64,000 nt of DNA from the NCBI RefSeq assembly GCF_026735135.1, contig NZ_JAPQER010000001.1, positions 69,500 to 133,499 on the forward strand, written 5' to 3'. This DNA is from Clostridium aestuarii (GTDB lineage Bacteria; Bacillota; Clostridia; Clostridiales; Clostridiaceae). Shown piece by piece: positions 1 to 9,668 of this stretch. The notes under the pieces were generated by a model. The model was not told the origin of the DNA and did not search any database. It worked only from the letters and a program-made list of their open reading frames with translations. A program made the position numbers and the translations under genes. The first letter of the stretch is position 1; every line of letters begins with the position of its first letter.

Positions 1-892
1 TTACAATTTGTTCAAGATTATGTCGCTTTCCAACTTGATAGTCATTTGGGTCATGTGCTGGAGTTATTTTAACTGCTCCTGTTCCAAAATCTATCCCAAC
101 ATAGTCGTCAGCAATTACAGGAATTTCTCTTCCTACTAAAGGTAAAACCAATTTTTTACCTATTAAATGTTTATATCTGCTATCTTCAGGATTAACTGCA
201 ACCGCAGTATCTCCAAGCATTGTTTCAGGTCTTGTTGTGGCAATCTCTAAATATTCGTCGCTACCAACAACAGGATATTTTACATGCCAAAAATGTCCAT
301 TTTGTTCTTCATATTCAATTTCAGCATCAGATATTGCTGTTTGACATTTAGGACACCAGTTTACTATTCTATTTCCTTTATATATTAATCCTTCATTATA
401 TAAATCAACAAATACTTGTTTAACAGCTTTACTCAGACCTTCATCCATAGTAAATCTTTCTCTAGTATAGTCTGCTGAAATTCCTAATCTCTTATATTGA
501 GTCTTAATTCTTTCTCTATACTTATCAGACCATTCCCAAACTTTTTCTAAAAACGCTTCTCTTCCCATTTCTTTTTTCTTTAGACCTTTTTCTAGAAGAG
601 CTTTTTCAACTTTTACTTCTGTAGCTATACTAGCATGGTCTTCTCCTGGAAGCCATAATGTACTATATCCTTGCATTCTTTTTGCTCTTATAAGGAAATC
701 TTGAAGTGTTCCATCTAGTGCGTGACCTAAGTGAAGCTGACCAGTTATATTTGGAGGCGGCATCATTATTGTATACGGTTTTTTATTTTCATCTACCTTT
801 GGAGTAAAATAACCTTTTTCCTCCCAATCTTTATAAATTCTTCCTTCAAATTCTTTAGGATCATAAGTTTTTGCAATATTTACTTCTGACAT
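1..892 (-). CDS. valS: Valyl-tRNA synthetase, N-terminal part (cut by window edge)
   Basis: Class I aminoacyl-tRNA synthetase that charges tRNA-Val with valine in the cytoplasm. The reverse-strand translation starts [20 protein letters not shown] and continues into the class I signature region, with [15 protein letters not shown] at about residues 43-57. A CP1 editing-domain region follows, with Cys-rich CPKCQTAI near residue 180. The start ATG at 890-892 is preceded by a GGGAGGAATT Shine-Dalgarno. Only about 297 of the usual 880 residues are in the window; the gene continues beyond base 1. It stands alone behind its own promoter and T-box leader, so expression should follow tRNA-Val charging. 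Confidence 0.95.
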   Translation of the reverse strand, partial: MSEVNIAKTYDPKEFEGRIYKDWEEKGYFTPKVDENKKPYTIMMPPPNITGQLHLGHALDGTLQDFLIRAKRMQGYSTLWLPGEDHASIATEVKVEKALLEKGLKKKEMGREAFLEKVWEWSDKYRERIKTQYKRLGISADYTRERFTMDEGLSKAVKQVFVDLYNEGLIYKGNRIVNWCPKCQTAISDAEIEYEEQNGHFWHVKYPVVGSDEYLEIATTRPETMLGDTAVAVNPEDSRYKHLIGKKLVLPLVGREIPVIADDYVGIDFGTGAVKITPAHDPNDYQVGKRHNLEQIV

Positions 893-1012
893 TTTAATTC
901 CTCCCATTTTTATTATAATTACGAATTTACAATTGAACATTAAAAGTATATGTTGTTTTTTTATTCGATGTCTATCGCCACCTGGAACTTAAAAACTTGT
1001 TTATATATAAAT

Positions 1013-1047
1013 AAAAAAAGCGCTCTCGTCCCAAAGGACGACAGCGC
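1013..1047 (-). terminator. T-box-regulated terminator
   Basis: A 12-bp stem with one mismatch: GCGCTGTCGTCC, loop TTTG, then GGACGAGAGCGC, followed by seven T on the minus strand. The upstream half overlaps the T-box antiterminator sequence, as expected for alternative folding. Confidence 0.9.
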
Positions 1048-1255
1048 GCGTTACCACCTTAATTTCTGCAAAATTACAGACACTCATTAAAATTAACGAT
1101 GTGACCACCGTCTTTACTTACTATTACTTCAGTAAAGAAACTCCAAAGCTACCTTCAAGATAATTCGTATAGAAAGTTTCACAGCTAATAAACTTTCCTC
1201 TCTTGATACTCCTACATCTTTACTCCTCTTTTTCTTTGCTTCTACTTTATTCATC
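1020..1255 (-). promoter_or_regulatory. T-box riboswitch leader of valS
   Basis: On the minus strand the leader carries the T-box sequence AAGGTGGTAACGCG (about 1047-1060); its TGGT can pair with the ACCA end of uncharged tRNA-Val. The Stem I distal-loop motif GCTGTGAAAC and an AGAGAGGAA bulge segment are visible around 1180-1205. Opposite the proximal stem, the specifier loop reads AGGTAGC, which places the codon GUA (valine) at 1150-1152. A strong intrinsic terminator (stem 1020-1047) ends the leader. Uncharged tRNA-Val should stabilise the antiterminator and allow valS transcription. Confidence 0.92.
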
Positions 1256-1268
1256 ATTGTTATTTTAT

Positions 1269-1296
1269 ATTATAACTTTATTTTTTATACTGTCAA
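1269..1296 (-). promoter_or_regulatory. valS promoter
   Basis: Minus strand: TTGACA (1291-1296), 16-nt spacer, TATAAT (1269-1274). Both hexamers are perfect sigma-A consensus, just upstream of the T-box leader. Confidence 0.85.
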
Positions 1297-1433
1297 GTGC
1301 AGATTTTATTTTTGTACCACATTAATTTAAAAAGAATATTGTAATATTAACAATTTATTTTTTATAAATATTTAATATACATCAATATGATCCTGTGTAT
1401 TATTAAATATTCAGTAAAAAATGAGGTATTAAT

Positions 1434-1964
1434 ATGAAATATAAAAATCTTATATCTTTAAATTTAAGCAATTATAGAATAATACATCACAGCAAAAAAG
1501 AAAAAATTTATTTAACACCTGACAATAAAGTAATTAAGCTATGTAGAAATTCTGATGATTGTAGACGGGAATATCTTATATTAAGATATTGTCAGCACAA
1601 TAAGTATTTTCCTAAAGTGTATGAATATAGAAAAGGTTATGTTGTAAGAGACTATGTAGATGGGCTATGTTTAATTGATTATATAAAAAAACATGGTCTA
1701 GATGAATCCGTTGCCCTTTCATTAGTGGATCTTATACAAACCTTTGAGACTCTTGAATTTTCAAGATTAGATACAGGCATATCTCATATATTTATAAATA
1801 AAAATGGAGAAATTAAAGTAATCGGTTTAAGAAATAATTATCAGCATAAAGAAACCTATCCAAAACACATGATTTCAGGTCTTAGAAAATTAAAGGTATC
1901 AAAAAAATTTTTTAAAATGCTAAAAAAACACCACCCTGACTTATATGAAAAATGGAAATATTAG
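1434..1964 (+). CDS. Small protein-kinase-like protein
   Basis: A 176-residue protein that looks like a cut-down eukaryotic-type kinase fold. A beta-3 lysine candidate occurs in NKVIKLCR (about residues 31-38), an alpha-C glutamate in CRREYLILRY, and a hinge-like segment in YVVRDYVDGLCLIDYI. The catalytic loop is degenerate: the usual HxD...N and DFG motifs are replaced by DTGISHIFINKNGEIKVIGL. It is much shorter than a normal kinase (about 250 residues), so it may be a pseudokinase or an atypical small-molecule kinase. The gene is alone between valS and the alcohol dehydrogenase, with start ATG at 1434 after GAGGTATT. Substrate and role are unknown. Confidence 0.6.
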   Translation: MKYKNLISLNLSNYRIIHHSKKEKIYLTPDNKVIKLCRNSDDCRREYLILRYCQHNKYFPKVYEYRKGYVVRDYVDGLCLIDYIKKHGLDESVALSLVDLIQTFETLEFSRLDTGISHIFINKNGEIKVIGLRNNYQHKETYPKHMISGLRKLKVSKKFFKMLKKHHPDLYEKWKY

Positions 1965-2123
1965 AATGATCTCCTTTTATTATAAATTACACAATATTAT
2001 GAGATACAATAAAATATTGTTATTATTTTTTCATAAATTTTAATTAAACTTTATAAAAACCCTTCGATATCTATTTAATAGATTTTTTTCATTTTTTTTG
2101 TTTTATTTTGTCGACTTTTGTTG

Positions 2124-2129
2124 TATAAT
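2124..2129 (+). promoter_or_regulatory. Probable -10 box of the alcohol dehydrogenase gene
   Basis: A perfect TATAAT lies 68 bases before the dehydrogenase start. The -35 is not clear; T-rich hexamers at 2098-2106 are candidates with 17-20 nt spacing. Confidence 0.4.
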
Positions 2130-2196
2130 GATATAGATGGTTCAATTTACAAATAATTCATTGAAATGAGATTTTATCTAAGGGGGCATTATATTA

Positions 2197-3396
2197 ATGT
2201 GGGAAAAAGAGATTAATATTAATGATATCAAAGAAATACGTGTAAAAACTACAGTCTACTTCGGAATAGGTGCTATTACCAAAATTTCTGATATTTCAAC
2301 TCAACTTAAAAATATGGGGATTGATAAAATTCTTATAATGACTGGAAAAAACTCATATAAAAGTACCGGAGCATGGGATCATGTTGAAAAATCATTAAAC
2401 GCTAATGAAATAGAATATATTCTTTATGATAAAGTTACTCCAAACCCAAATGTAGTTCAAGTTGACGAAGCTGCAGAACTTGGTAAAAAATTTGGTGCTA
2501 AAGCTGTCATAGGCATTGGTGGTGGTAGTCCTATTGATGCTGCAAAAGGAGCTGCTATATTATTAGAATATCCAGATAAAAATGCTACTGAATTATATGA
2601 ATTTAATTTTACTCCTGAAAAAGCAGTTCCTATTATAGCTATCAATTTAACACATGGAACTGGTACAGAAGTAGATAGATTTGCTGTAACTACCATAGAA
2701 GATAAGGAATATAAACCTGCAATAGCATATGATTGCATTTATCCATTATACGCAATAGATGACCCTGCGTTAATGGTATCACTTCCTAAAAACCAAACTT
2801 TATATGTTTCTGTTGATGCTATAAATCACGTTATAGAGGCAGCTACAACTACAGTTTCAAATCCATTTGATGTGTTATTAGCAAAAGAAACTATACGACT
2901 TGTAGTTAAATATCTACCAAAAGCCCTTGAAAATCCTAATGACTTAGAAGCTAGATATTACTTATTATATGCTTCAATGATTGCAGGAACTTCTTTTGAT
3001 AATGGATTATTACACTTTACACATGCTCTTGAACATCCTTTAAGTGGTGTTAAACCCGAGCTAACTCATGGTCTAGGTTTAGGAATGCTTCTTCCATCAA
3101 TTATCAAACAAATATATGTTGCAAAACCAAATACATTAGCTGCTATTTTAAGCCCTATGGTTGAAGGCTTGACTGGAGATCCTTCTGAAGTAGATAAAGC
3201 TTCTGAAGGTGTTAGAAAATGGTTACACACTGTTGGACTAACAGAAAAACTTTCTGATATGGGATATGTAGAAAGCGATATAGAAAAATTAACAAAATTA
3301 GTTTTTGAAACTCCTGGACTTTCTTTATTGGTAAGTTTAGCACCAGTTGATGGAACTGAAGATGTTGTTAGGCAAATATATACTGATTCATTCTAA
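2197..3396 (+). CDS. Iron-containing alcohol dehydrogenase
   Basis: A 399-residue, full-length group III (iron-dependent) alcohol dehydrogenase, which interconverts aldehydes and alcohols with NAD(P)H in the cytoplasm. The nucleotide-binding motif GIGGGSPIDAAKG lies near residues 106-118, followed by THGTGTEVDRF near 152-162. The metal-site segments are SVDAINHVIEA, HFTHALEHPLSG and THGLGLGM, each with the expected histidine. Start ATG at 2197 follows AAGGGGGC. The gene is monocistronic with its own terminator at 3440-3467. Such enzymes serve fermentative alcohol formation in clostridia; the exact substrate (ethanol, butanol, 1,3-propanediol or lactaldehyde type) cannot be told from the motifs. 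Confidence 0.92.
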   Translation: MWEKEININDIKEIRVKTTVYFGIGAITKISDISTQLKNMGIDKILIMTGKNSYKSTGAWDHVEKSLNANEIEYILYDKVTPNPNVVQVDEAAELGKKFGAKAVIGIGGGSPIDAAKGAAILLEYPDKNATELYEFNFTPEKAVPIIAINLTHGTGTEVDRFAVTTIEDKEYKPAIAYDCIYPLYAIDDPALMVSLPKNQTLYVSVDAINHVIEAATTTVSNPFDVLLAKETIRLVVKYLPKALENPNDLEARYYLLYASMIAGTSFDNGLLHFTHALEHPLSGVKPELTHGLGLGMLLPSIIKQIYVAKPNTLAAILSPMVEGLTGDPSEVDKASEGVRKWLHTVGLTEKLSDMGYVESDIEKLTKLVFETPGLSLLVSLAPVDGTEDVVRQIYTDSF

Positions 3397-3439
3397 TTCT
3401 ACCCAAGATTATTTATTATCTTTTAAAACATTTTTTTAT

Positions 3440-3467
3440 AAAAGGTAGCCAAATTTAGCTACCTTTT
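3440..3467 (+). terminator. Intrinsic terminator after the alcohol dehydrogenase
   Basis: Stem AAAAGGTAGC / GCTACCTTTT with an 8-nt loop, running into T residues. Confidence 0.85.
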
Positions 3468-3473
3468 ATAGAT

Positions 3474-3501
3474 CTTGAGTTTTTCACTTCTAACAGGATG
3501 T
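3474..3501 (+). repeat. Dispersed signal-peptide fragment, copy C
   Basis: 28 bases, 27 of them identical to 9641-9668 inside the lipoprotein gene, where they encode the LSFSLLTGC lipobox. Here they follow a terminator and belong to no ORF. The copy carries GAG where the lipoprotein gene has AAG, a variant shared with copy B (5553-5591). Confidence 0.85.
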
Positions 3502-3571
3502 TTTTCATATGAAATATCAACAACCTTATTATTACTACACACTCCACATGCATTAAGATATTATTAGAGTT

Positions 3572-5470
3572 TTATTCAAAATCTTCCTTTTCTTCTATAC
3601 CATCAACAATATATCCATCCTTATTTAATGCCTTTTCTTTATATTTAGTTGCCTTATCATCATCATACAATTCGCCTGAGCAATATATATTATATAAGTT
3701 ACCATAAGCTCTTTTATAGTAAGGATCTATCTTAATTGCTTTATTATAGTATTCAACAGCTTTATTTTCATCTTGAGTTTCACACCACCTATGACTATAA
3801 TAATATCCAATAGTATTATAGTACTTTGCATCATCTCCACCAAGTTCAATAGCTTTTTCTAAATATGGGAAGGATAAATTGAATTGTTCAGGATTACCCA
3901 TAGAAATCATAGTTATACCCATTAAATAATAAGCATCTACATTATCTGTATTTAGTTTAATTTCTATAGGTTTATCTTTCTCATTGTAATAAGAGTAATC
4001 TTTATAATCGTTATAAGCTGCTTTATAGAAATATTCATAAGCTTCTTTAAAGTTTTCTTGGTTTATATATTTGATTCCAATATTAATATAGTCTTCTTTC
4101 AAGCTACTACTTCCATAATCAGACGAAGATCCACCTGAAAAACTTTCTGTCATCTTTAAGTACTCATTAGCTTTATTTAAATTTCCACTGTTTTGATATA
4201 CAGTAGTAAGGCTTTTATAACATTGATACTTTAAATCCCGAGGAGTTTCTTTTTCTTCAGGATTCATACCATATTTAGTGCTAATGCCAGTCTGTTCAAA
4301 AACCATTAATGCTCCATTATAACTTTCTATTGCTTTATCATAGTCACTTAAATTACTATATTCACTAGCTAAACTCATATAGGATTTAATCAAAAGAACA
4401 ATAGCTTTATACTCTTGGCTTTTATAGTCTAAAAATCTATTTGGTATACTTGAATCAGCATTTATATACGACTCTAAAACATTGATTGAATTATTATATA
4501 AGTTTTGATCAAAGAATGCTAACCCTGCTAAATACTTTTTTTGTCTATCGTTAATGTTATTTAATAAAAATTGACTATCTAATATAGCAATCTTTTTATA
4601 TGCTTCACATGTCTTTTCTACATTATTAATTTGAAAATACATATCACTCAAATTTAAAAGTATATATTTATCTTTTAGGTCTAGTGAGCTTGCCTTTTCA
4701 TACTGTTGTGTAGCGTAACCTATTAACTCATATCCGTAGTCAGTATTGTCCATTAAGAACTTTCCAACTAAATAACTCTGCTTACCAGATTTTATATATA
4801 GTTGTTTATTATTGGATTTTATATTAATATCTTGTTTATATAAATTCTTAGTATATAAAACTAACTTTGAAATACTAGCTTCATAATCTGCTTTTGCATT
4901 GCTAATAGCATTTTCAATTCTTTTAATCTCTAATTGAATATTCTCAGGATACGAACCATAAATTTTCACAGGTACTTTCTGACCAAACATATTTTGACCA
5001 TACTTTGTCATAATATATGAATGTTCCCCGCCAGCATAATAGTTATAAGCTATTTTGTTTGGGTCAGGATTTGTTACTATTATATTATTATCTTCAATCA
5101 GATACCCTGGATGATTTGGAACTGCATCTGTAGATAGTGCTTTTCCCAAAATAGTTAGAGTATTCCCTTTATTTGATATTATTTTACCTTGAATGGTCCA
5201 TTTAGGATTTTGGATATATAATTGCTTCAACTGTTTTTCTAATTGGATAACATTATTCTTTAGATTTATAACATTTTTTTTCATTTTTTCAATTTCTGTA
5301 TTCTTATAAAGTATTTCTTCTGTAGAAACTATACTATTGTTTATATTTGTAATTAATACTGTATTACTGTTCATACCATCAACAGTTGCATTTAATTGTT
5401 CTGCATAGATTGGTGAACATATTATTAAAACAAAAAATAACGTAAGTATCAAACTAATCTTATTTTTCAT
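3572..5470 (-). CDS. Secreted TPR-repeat protein
   Basis: A 632-residue exported protein. The start was set at 5468-5470, not at upstream in-frame codons, because AGGAGG sits 8 bases before it and the protein then begins with a clear signal peptide (MKNKISLILTLFFVLIIC, cut after SPIYA). A coiled-coil stretch follows (about residues 35-75), then a beta-rich part with WTIQGKIISNKGNTLTILGK. From about residue 240 to the end there are TPR-like helical pairs, for example AIESYNGALMVFEQ, AYEYFYKAAYNDY and AVEYYNKAIKIDPYYKRAY. TPRs mediate protein contacts. It is the last gene downstream of the tandem AAA+ ATPase on the same strand, separated by 339 bp containing a stray repeat, so co-transcription is uncertain. 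No enzymatic motif was seen and function is unknown. Confidence 0.75.
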   Translation of the reverse strand: MKNKISLILTLFFVLIICSPIYAEQLNATVDGMNSNTVLITNINNSIVSTEEILYKNTEIEKMKKNVINLKNNVIQLEKQLKQLYIQNPKWTIQGKIISNKGNTLTILGKALSTDAVPNHPGYLIEDNNIIVTNPDPNKIAYNYYAGGEHSYIMTKYGQNMFGQKVPVKIYGSYPENIQLEIKRIENAISNAKADYEASISKLVLYTKNLYKQDINIKSNNKQLYIKSGKQSYLVGKFLMDNTDYGYELIGYATQQYEKASSLDLKDKYILLNLSDMYFQINNVEKTCEAYKKIAILDSQFLLNNINDRQKKYLAGLAFFDQNLYNNSINVLESYINADSSIPNRFLDYKSQEYKAIVLLIKSYMSLASEYSNLSDYDKAIESYNGALMVFEQTGISTKYGMNPEEKETPRDLKYQCYKSLTTVYQNSGNLNKANEYLKMTESFSGGSSSDYGSSSLKEDYINIGIKYINQENFKEAYEYFYKAAYNDYKDYSYYNEKDKPIEIKLNTDNVDAYYLMGITMISMGNPEQFNLSFPYLEKAIELGGDDAKYYNTIGYYYSHRWCETQDENKAVEYYNKAIKIDPYYKRAYGNLYNIYCSGELYDDDKATKYKEKALNKDGYIVDGIEEKEDFE

Positions 5471-5552
5471 AAAATAACCTCCTCTATCATTATTCTTATT
5501 AAAAATTGTTATAGAATTTATATTATGGTTTATTATATCATAATATATTATA

Positions 5553-5591
5553 TTTTCTATTCTCTGTACATTACTTTTGAGTTTTTCACTT
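5553..5591 (+). repeat. Dispersed signal-peptide fragment, copy B (in gap 5471-5809)
   Basis: 39 bases matching 9620-9658 of the lipoprotein gene with two differences. It holds the left part of the repeat (FSILCTLLLSFSL region), whereas copy C holds the right part; B and C overlap by 15 bases of shared sequence. The rest of the 339-bp gap between the TPR and AAA+ genes is AT-rich and shows no gene. Confidence 0.85.
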
Positions 5592-5809
5592 ATATCTTTT
5601 CCTTGAACGTTTATTCTTTCTTCTTTAAATTCCTTGTTATCAATGAAGCTCCTGCTCAATTAACTATTATGTTCGATGAGAGATTAGATGCTTAAAATCT
5701 AAAAAATTAGCATAGGAAAATTACCCATGCTAATTTCAAATAAATCTGGTATCTTAAAAATTCAATTTACACAAATCTGTGCACATTCTCAAAACTTTAA
5801 ATATTCTCT

Positions 5810-8800
5810 TTAAGTATTTTTATGAAGGAACATTTTCTTAGCTTGAATCAAATCATCAGTGGTAATGGTATTTATACCATTATTTCCTGTTTTAGAGTCA
5901 TAGACCCTTACACTTTGAACTCTAATAACATTATCAAGGAATTGTTTTATCATAAGTCCATTCTTTATAATAATATATTTATTCTCATAGAACTCAGTTA
6001 TTATTTTACCTATATTGTCTTCACATTCACTCTCCATTGAATAACCTTTATCTTTAAGAATTTTTAGAGCCAAATTAATTAAATCAGTTTCAGTATAGTC
6101 ATCAAAATCTAATAAAGTTGGGAATCTATAGCTTAAGGCTGGATTTTGTTTCATCAAATCTCTTATAGTTTTTTCTTCTCCATTCAAAACTATTATCATC
6201 CTATTGCTATTTTTATCAATAAATTTAATTAGTTTAACAATAATGTTATTAGAATCCTCTCCTTCAATAAATAAATCAGTTCTATCTATAAATAATACCT
6301 TTCCTATTCCTTTATTAATAACATCTTCTAACTTTTTCCCATTTTTAATGGCAGTGTCAATTTCATATTTACTGATTTGAAGAGGAGCTTTTGCATTTAC
6401 TATACCTAGACTATATAACATTTCAGTCAATATATTTAATACAATATTTTTACCAGTTCCCATTCCTCCAGTAAAAATAATATTCATATACTTGTTTATA
6501 TCTGAGTTTATACCTAATTTTTTTCTTCTTTCATTAATTCTAAATAACTTATATTGATTTCTTAAAAATTCCTTAGCTTTGTCATTATCAGAAATCCTCA
6601 TCAGTTTGTTTTCAAGATTAAAACTCTTATCATTTTCAGAAAATATAAGTTTTTCAACATCTTCAGCAATTATACGGTTCATTTCGTAAGCACTAATTTG
6701 TTCTTCAGCAACTCTGACACTTTGAATTCTTATAAGATTTTCAATATGGTTTCTAACCATTCTAGCATTACCAGATTGGGCATCTGAATTTTCATAGATA
6801 TCAACAAAACTCTTTTCAAGCTCTACATGAGCATTTTTAGATATTTCAAATCCTTTTGACTTTAAAAGCCTAAGACCAATTTCCAACAATTCACTTGGTC
6901 TATAATCCTCAAAAGTAGTCCATAATGGAAATCTTGATCTAAGACCAATGTTTACATCAAAAAAATCTTCCATTTCTTTACTATATCCAGCTAATATAAC
7001 AATAACTTCTTTTGAATAATCTTCAATTAGTTTAAGTAATGTTTCAATAACCTCTCTGCCTAATGAATCATTTGCTAACGTATATGCCTCATCAATAAAT
7101 AAAATTCCACCAATAGCTTCTTTAAATTTTGCCTCTGTTTTTTTAGATGTCTCTTCTGAATTTTCTGCTACAAAACTTGATCTATCTGTTTCAACAAGTT
7201 GTCCACCTTTTAAAAATCCCATACTATTTAACATTTCCGCTACAAGTCTTGCAATACTTGTTTTTCCTGTTCCAGGATTACCTGCAAAAACCATATTTAA
7301 ATTTTGTTCAATCTTTGTATTAACACCTACTGATTTTCTCTTTTCTTGCGCAATTAGCAATTTATATTGATTTCTCAGTAATTTTTTTACTTCATCTAAT
7401 CCAACAATATCTTTTAATTTTTCCTCTAAATCAAACCTAACTCTAACATTAAAATTAAAATTGCTTCTATCTAATATATCAATTGGTCTTTCCAAATCTA
7501 AAAGGTACTTTTTAGATGCATCCATTATAGCATTTTCTATAACATTCCTTACAAATCTTGCATTTCCTAAGCCTTTACTCTCAATAGTCTGGTTTCTTGT
7601 AAATAAATCTATTAAATGATTCTTCACATTATTAGCAATATAATACCCTTTATCTTTTGCTATATTAACAGCTATTTCGTACATTTCTTCTGGTGTGTAA
7701 TCTGTAAAATGTATAGTATTATGGAACCTAGATTTTAATCCTTGATTGTAGTTAAGAACTCTTTCCATATCTTTCTCATAACCTGCTAAAATAACAACTA
7801 GATTATCTCTATTATTTTCAATTCCATATAGAAGAGTATCTATAATTTTTCTTCCTACATTATCATTTTCACTTTCACACAAGGCATAAGCTTCGTCAAT
7901 AAACAAAACCCCTCCAATAGCTGAGTTAACAATATCATTTGTTGTTTTTTCAACATCACTAGTATCTCCAGATACAAAATCAGCTTTACTAACTTCTACA
8001 AAAACATTCCTTGATAACACTCCTAAAGCATTTAAAAAATCAAATGTAATTCTAGCAGCATTTGTTTTTCCAGTACCTGCATTACCTATAAATACCATAT
8101 TTGAAGGTGTATTAACTGTCTTCATACTAAGTCTTTCTCTTATTTTTTGTACTTTAAAGTTGTTTTCAATATTATTAATGTGTTCTTTAAATTCTTTTAT
8201 CCCTACTATTGAGTCCAATCTATGCTTTACTTCTTCTAAGGATGGTGTTACATAATCGTTTAATTCATATACTTCATTATTTATTTTTGCAAATATTTTA
8301 TCATGTTCAATATATAATAAAATTCTACTATTTTTCTTAATCTTTTCTTCTTCAATAATTTTCTTTATCGGATTACCTATTTTATATGTAGTATAATCCA
8401 TTAAAGTAAAATTCTTATCTTCATTAAATTTATAAATATAAGATAAAATACCATAATCCTCTTCTAAATTTTTACTTTCTTTATTTCTAAATGTGATATC
8501 AAGACTATAATTCTCTTCTAATTCTTTTAATACTTTGAATAATACTTTTTTCATAAGAAGTGTTTTTTCAACTTTAGTTAAGTTTTTAGTATATAAAACC
8601 TTGTCTCTATTTTTAATATGGTTTTCCACAAACTCTAAATAATCCTTATCATTCTTTTTATCATATAAGAACATAACAAATTTATCACTACATCTTATTG
8701 TATTAATTTTATCTTCTACATTTTTAGTTGTTTCCAAAAGGAATCTATTATTCATAACATAGTTAGTTTCTAATTCAATACTACTATTTGGATATATCTT

Positions 8801-9184
8801 AGATAAGATATCAAGCATTTTATCACTTGCCATATTAACATTTGTAAACACTATACCTTCTGAACTATTACTAAGCTTTTCATATAAATCCGTTAAGAAT
8901 GCATTATAACCGTAGTTAAAATTGTATGAACCTAAATCAATCTCTTCAAGAATTCCATTCTCTAAAAGTTGCTTTGCTCTTAATTCTTTAAACATATGTC
9001 TCATACCAACTTTTTTAAATGTATTCATCTCTCCAACAACAAGCAATACACCTTTTTCTTTATTCATTACTTTATCTTTAAAATAATTACTTAATTCCTT
9101 AAAATAATCTTCTTGTCCAATAAATTCTCTATTCAATTTTTCTTCTATTTCTGCAAAAATATCTTCATTTAAAATCAATCTCAT
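5810..9184 (-). CDS. Tandem AAA+ ATPase, CbbX/SpoVK-like repeats
   Basis: A 1124-residue cytoplasmic protein with three CbbX/SpoVK-type AAA+ modules after an N-terminal domain. Module 1 has Walker A GNAGTGKT (about 365) and Walker B VLFIDEAYAL (about 428). Module 2 has GNPGTGKT (about 631) and ILFIDEAYTL (about 695). Module 3 has GGMGTGKN (about 901) and VLFIDRTDLF (about 961), so both key ATPase residues are changed and it is probably inactive. Arginine-finger motifs GLKSRF, GLRSRF and ALSYRF follow each module. The N-terminal part (residues 1-330) has a decayed P-loop-like stretch, VGEMNTFKK. The ATG at 9182-9184 is preferred because GAGGGAG lies before it; an upstream TTG would overlap that site. 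Such ATPases remodel proteins; the client is unknown. Confidence 0.8.
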   Translation of the reverse strand: MRLILNEDIFAEIEEKLNREFIGQEDYFKELSNYFKDKVMNKEKGVLLVVGEMNTFKKVGMRHMFKELRAKQLLENGILEEIDLGSYNFNYGYNAFLTDLYEKLSNSSEGIVFTNVNMASDKMLDILSKIYPNSSIELETNYVMNNRFLLETTKNVEDKINTIRCSDKFVMFLYDKKNDKDYLEFVENHIKNRDKVLYTKNLTKVEKTLLMKKVLFKVLKELEENYSLDITFRNKESKNLEEDYGILSYIYKFNEDKNFTLMDYTTYKIGNPIKKIIEEEKIKKNSRILLYIEHDKIFAKINNEVYELNDYVTPSLEEVKHRLDSIVGIKEFKEHINNIENNFKVQKIRERLSMKTVNTPSNMVFIGNAGTGKTNAARITFDFLNALGVLSRNVFVEVSKADFVSGDTSDVEKTTNDIVNSAIGGVLFIDEAYALCESENDNVGRKIIDTLLYGIENNRDNLVVILAGYEKDMERVLNYNQGLKSRFHNTIHFTDYTPEEMYEIAVNIAKDKGYYIANNVKNHLIDLFTRNQTIESKGLGNARFVRNVIENAIMDASKKYLLDLERPIDILDRSNFNFNVRVRFDLEEKLKDIVGLDEVKKLLRNQYKLLIAQEKRKSVGVNTKIEQNLNMVFAGNPGTGKTSIARLVAEMLNSMGFLKGGQLVETDRSSFVAENSEETSKKTEAKFKEAIGGILFIDEAYTLANDSLGREVIETLLKLIEDYSKEVIVILAGYSKEMEDFFDVNIGLRSRFPLWTTFEDYRPSELLEIGLRLLKSKGFEISKNAHVELEKSFVDIYENSDAQSGNARMVRNHIENLIRIQSVRVAEEQISAYEMNRIIAEDVEKLIFSENDKSFNLENKLMRISDNDKAKEFLRNQYKLFRINERRKKLGINSDINKYMNIIFTGGMGTGKNIVLNILTEMLYSLGIVNAKAPLQISKYEIDTAIKNGKKLEDVINKGIGKVLFIDRTDLFIEGEDSNNIIVKLIKFIDKNSNRMIIVLNGEEKTIRDLMKQNPALSYRFPTLLDFDDYTETDLINLALKILKDKGYSMESECEDNIGKIITEFYENKYIIIKNGLMIKQFLDNVIRVQSVRVYDSKTGNNGINTITTDDLIQAKKMFLHKNT

Positions 9185-9594
9185 AATGCATTTCTCCCTC
9201 AATAAATATTTTGTCTATCTATACAAATAGTTTGATGACTATAAGTGGTATAAATAACATTTTAATATAAAGATAAAGATAATTATAGCATAATTTAATG
9301 ATAATTTCATAAAAATCACCATTAAAAATTGTTAAATTAGTAACAGTGATATTGCAGCATAAGTATATATGAAATAAGAGCAGCGAACATCTGAATTTTT
9401 ATAGCATTTTCATTATATTTAGTGAAATAAAAAATTTTAGAATTTAAGAACCTAAAAGTAAAAATTCTTGTGAGAAAATGAGTTTCAGATTGTTTAATAT
9501 TTAAATGTAAAGCTTAATAAACCTCAATCACCAGTCCCCCATGAATTTCATATAATACTATAGCATAAACTAATTTATGGAGGTACATGTATTT
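9185..9594. other. Non-coding gap between the AAA+ gene and the lipoprotein gene
   Basis: 410 bases without a supported gene. It should contain the divergent promoters of the AAA+ ATPase and of the lipoprotein. The stretch 9380-9545 is unusual in base pattern and could be a decayed insertion-sequence end, but no transposase or clear inverted repeat is visible. Confidence 0.5.
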
Positions 9595-9620
9595 ATGAAG
9601 AAAAAGGTTTTTAGTCTATT

Positions 9621-9668
9621 TTCTATTCTCTGTACATTACTCTTAAGTTTTTCACTTCTAACAGGATG
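9621..9668 (+). repeat. Dispersed signal-peptide fragment, copy A (source copy)
   Basis: This part of the lipoprotein gene encodes the hydrophobic signal core and lipobox. Pieces of it recur at 3474-3501 and 5553-5591 in the same orientation. Confidence 0.85.

Noticed and set aside
3572..5659. Longer TPR protein starting at 5659
   Set aside because: The extra 63 codons lack a ribosome-binding site, run antisense through repeat copy B, and would bury the signal peptide that begins at 5470.
9380..9545. Possible insertion-sequence remnant upstream of the lipoprotein gene
   Set aside because: Some stretches look like decayed IS ends, but there is no transposase fragment, target duplication or convincing terminal inverted repeat.
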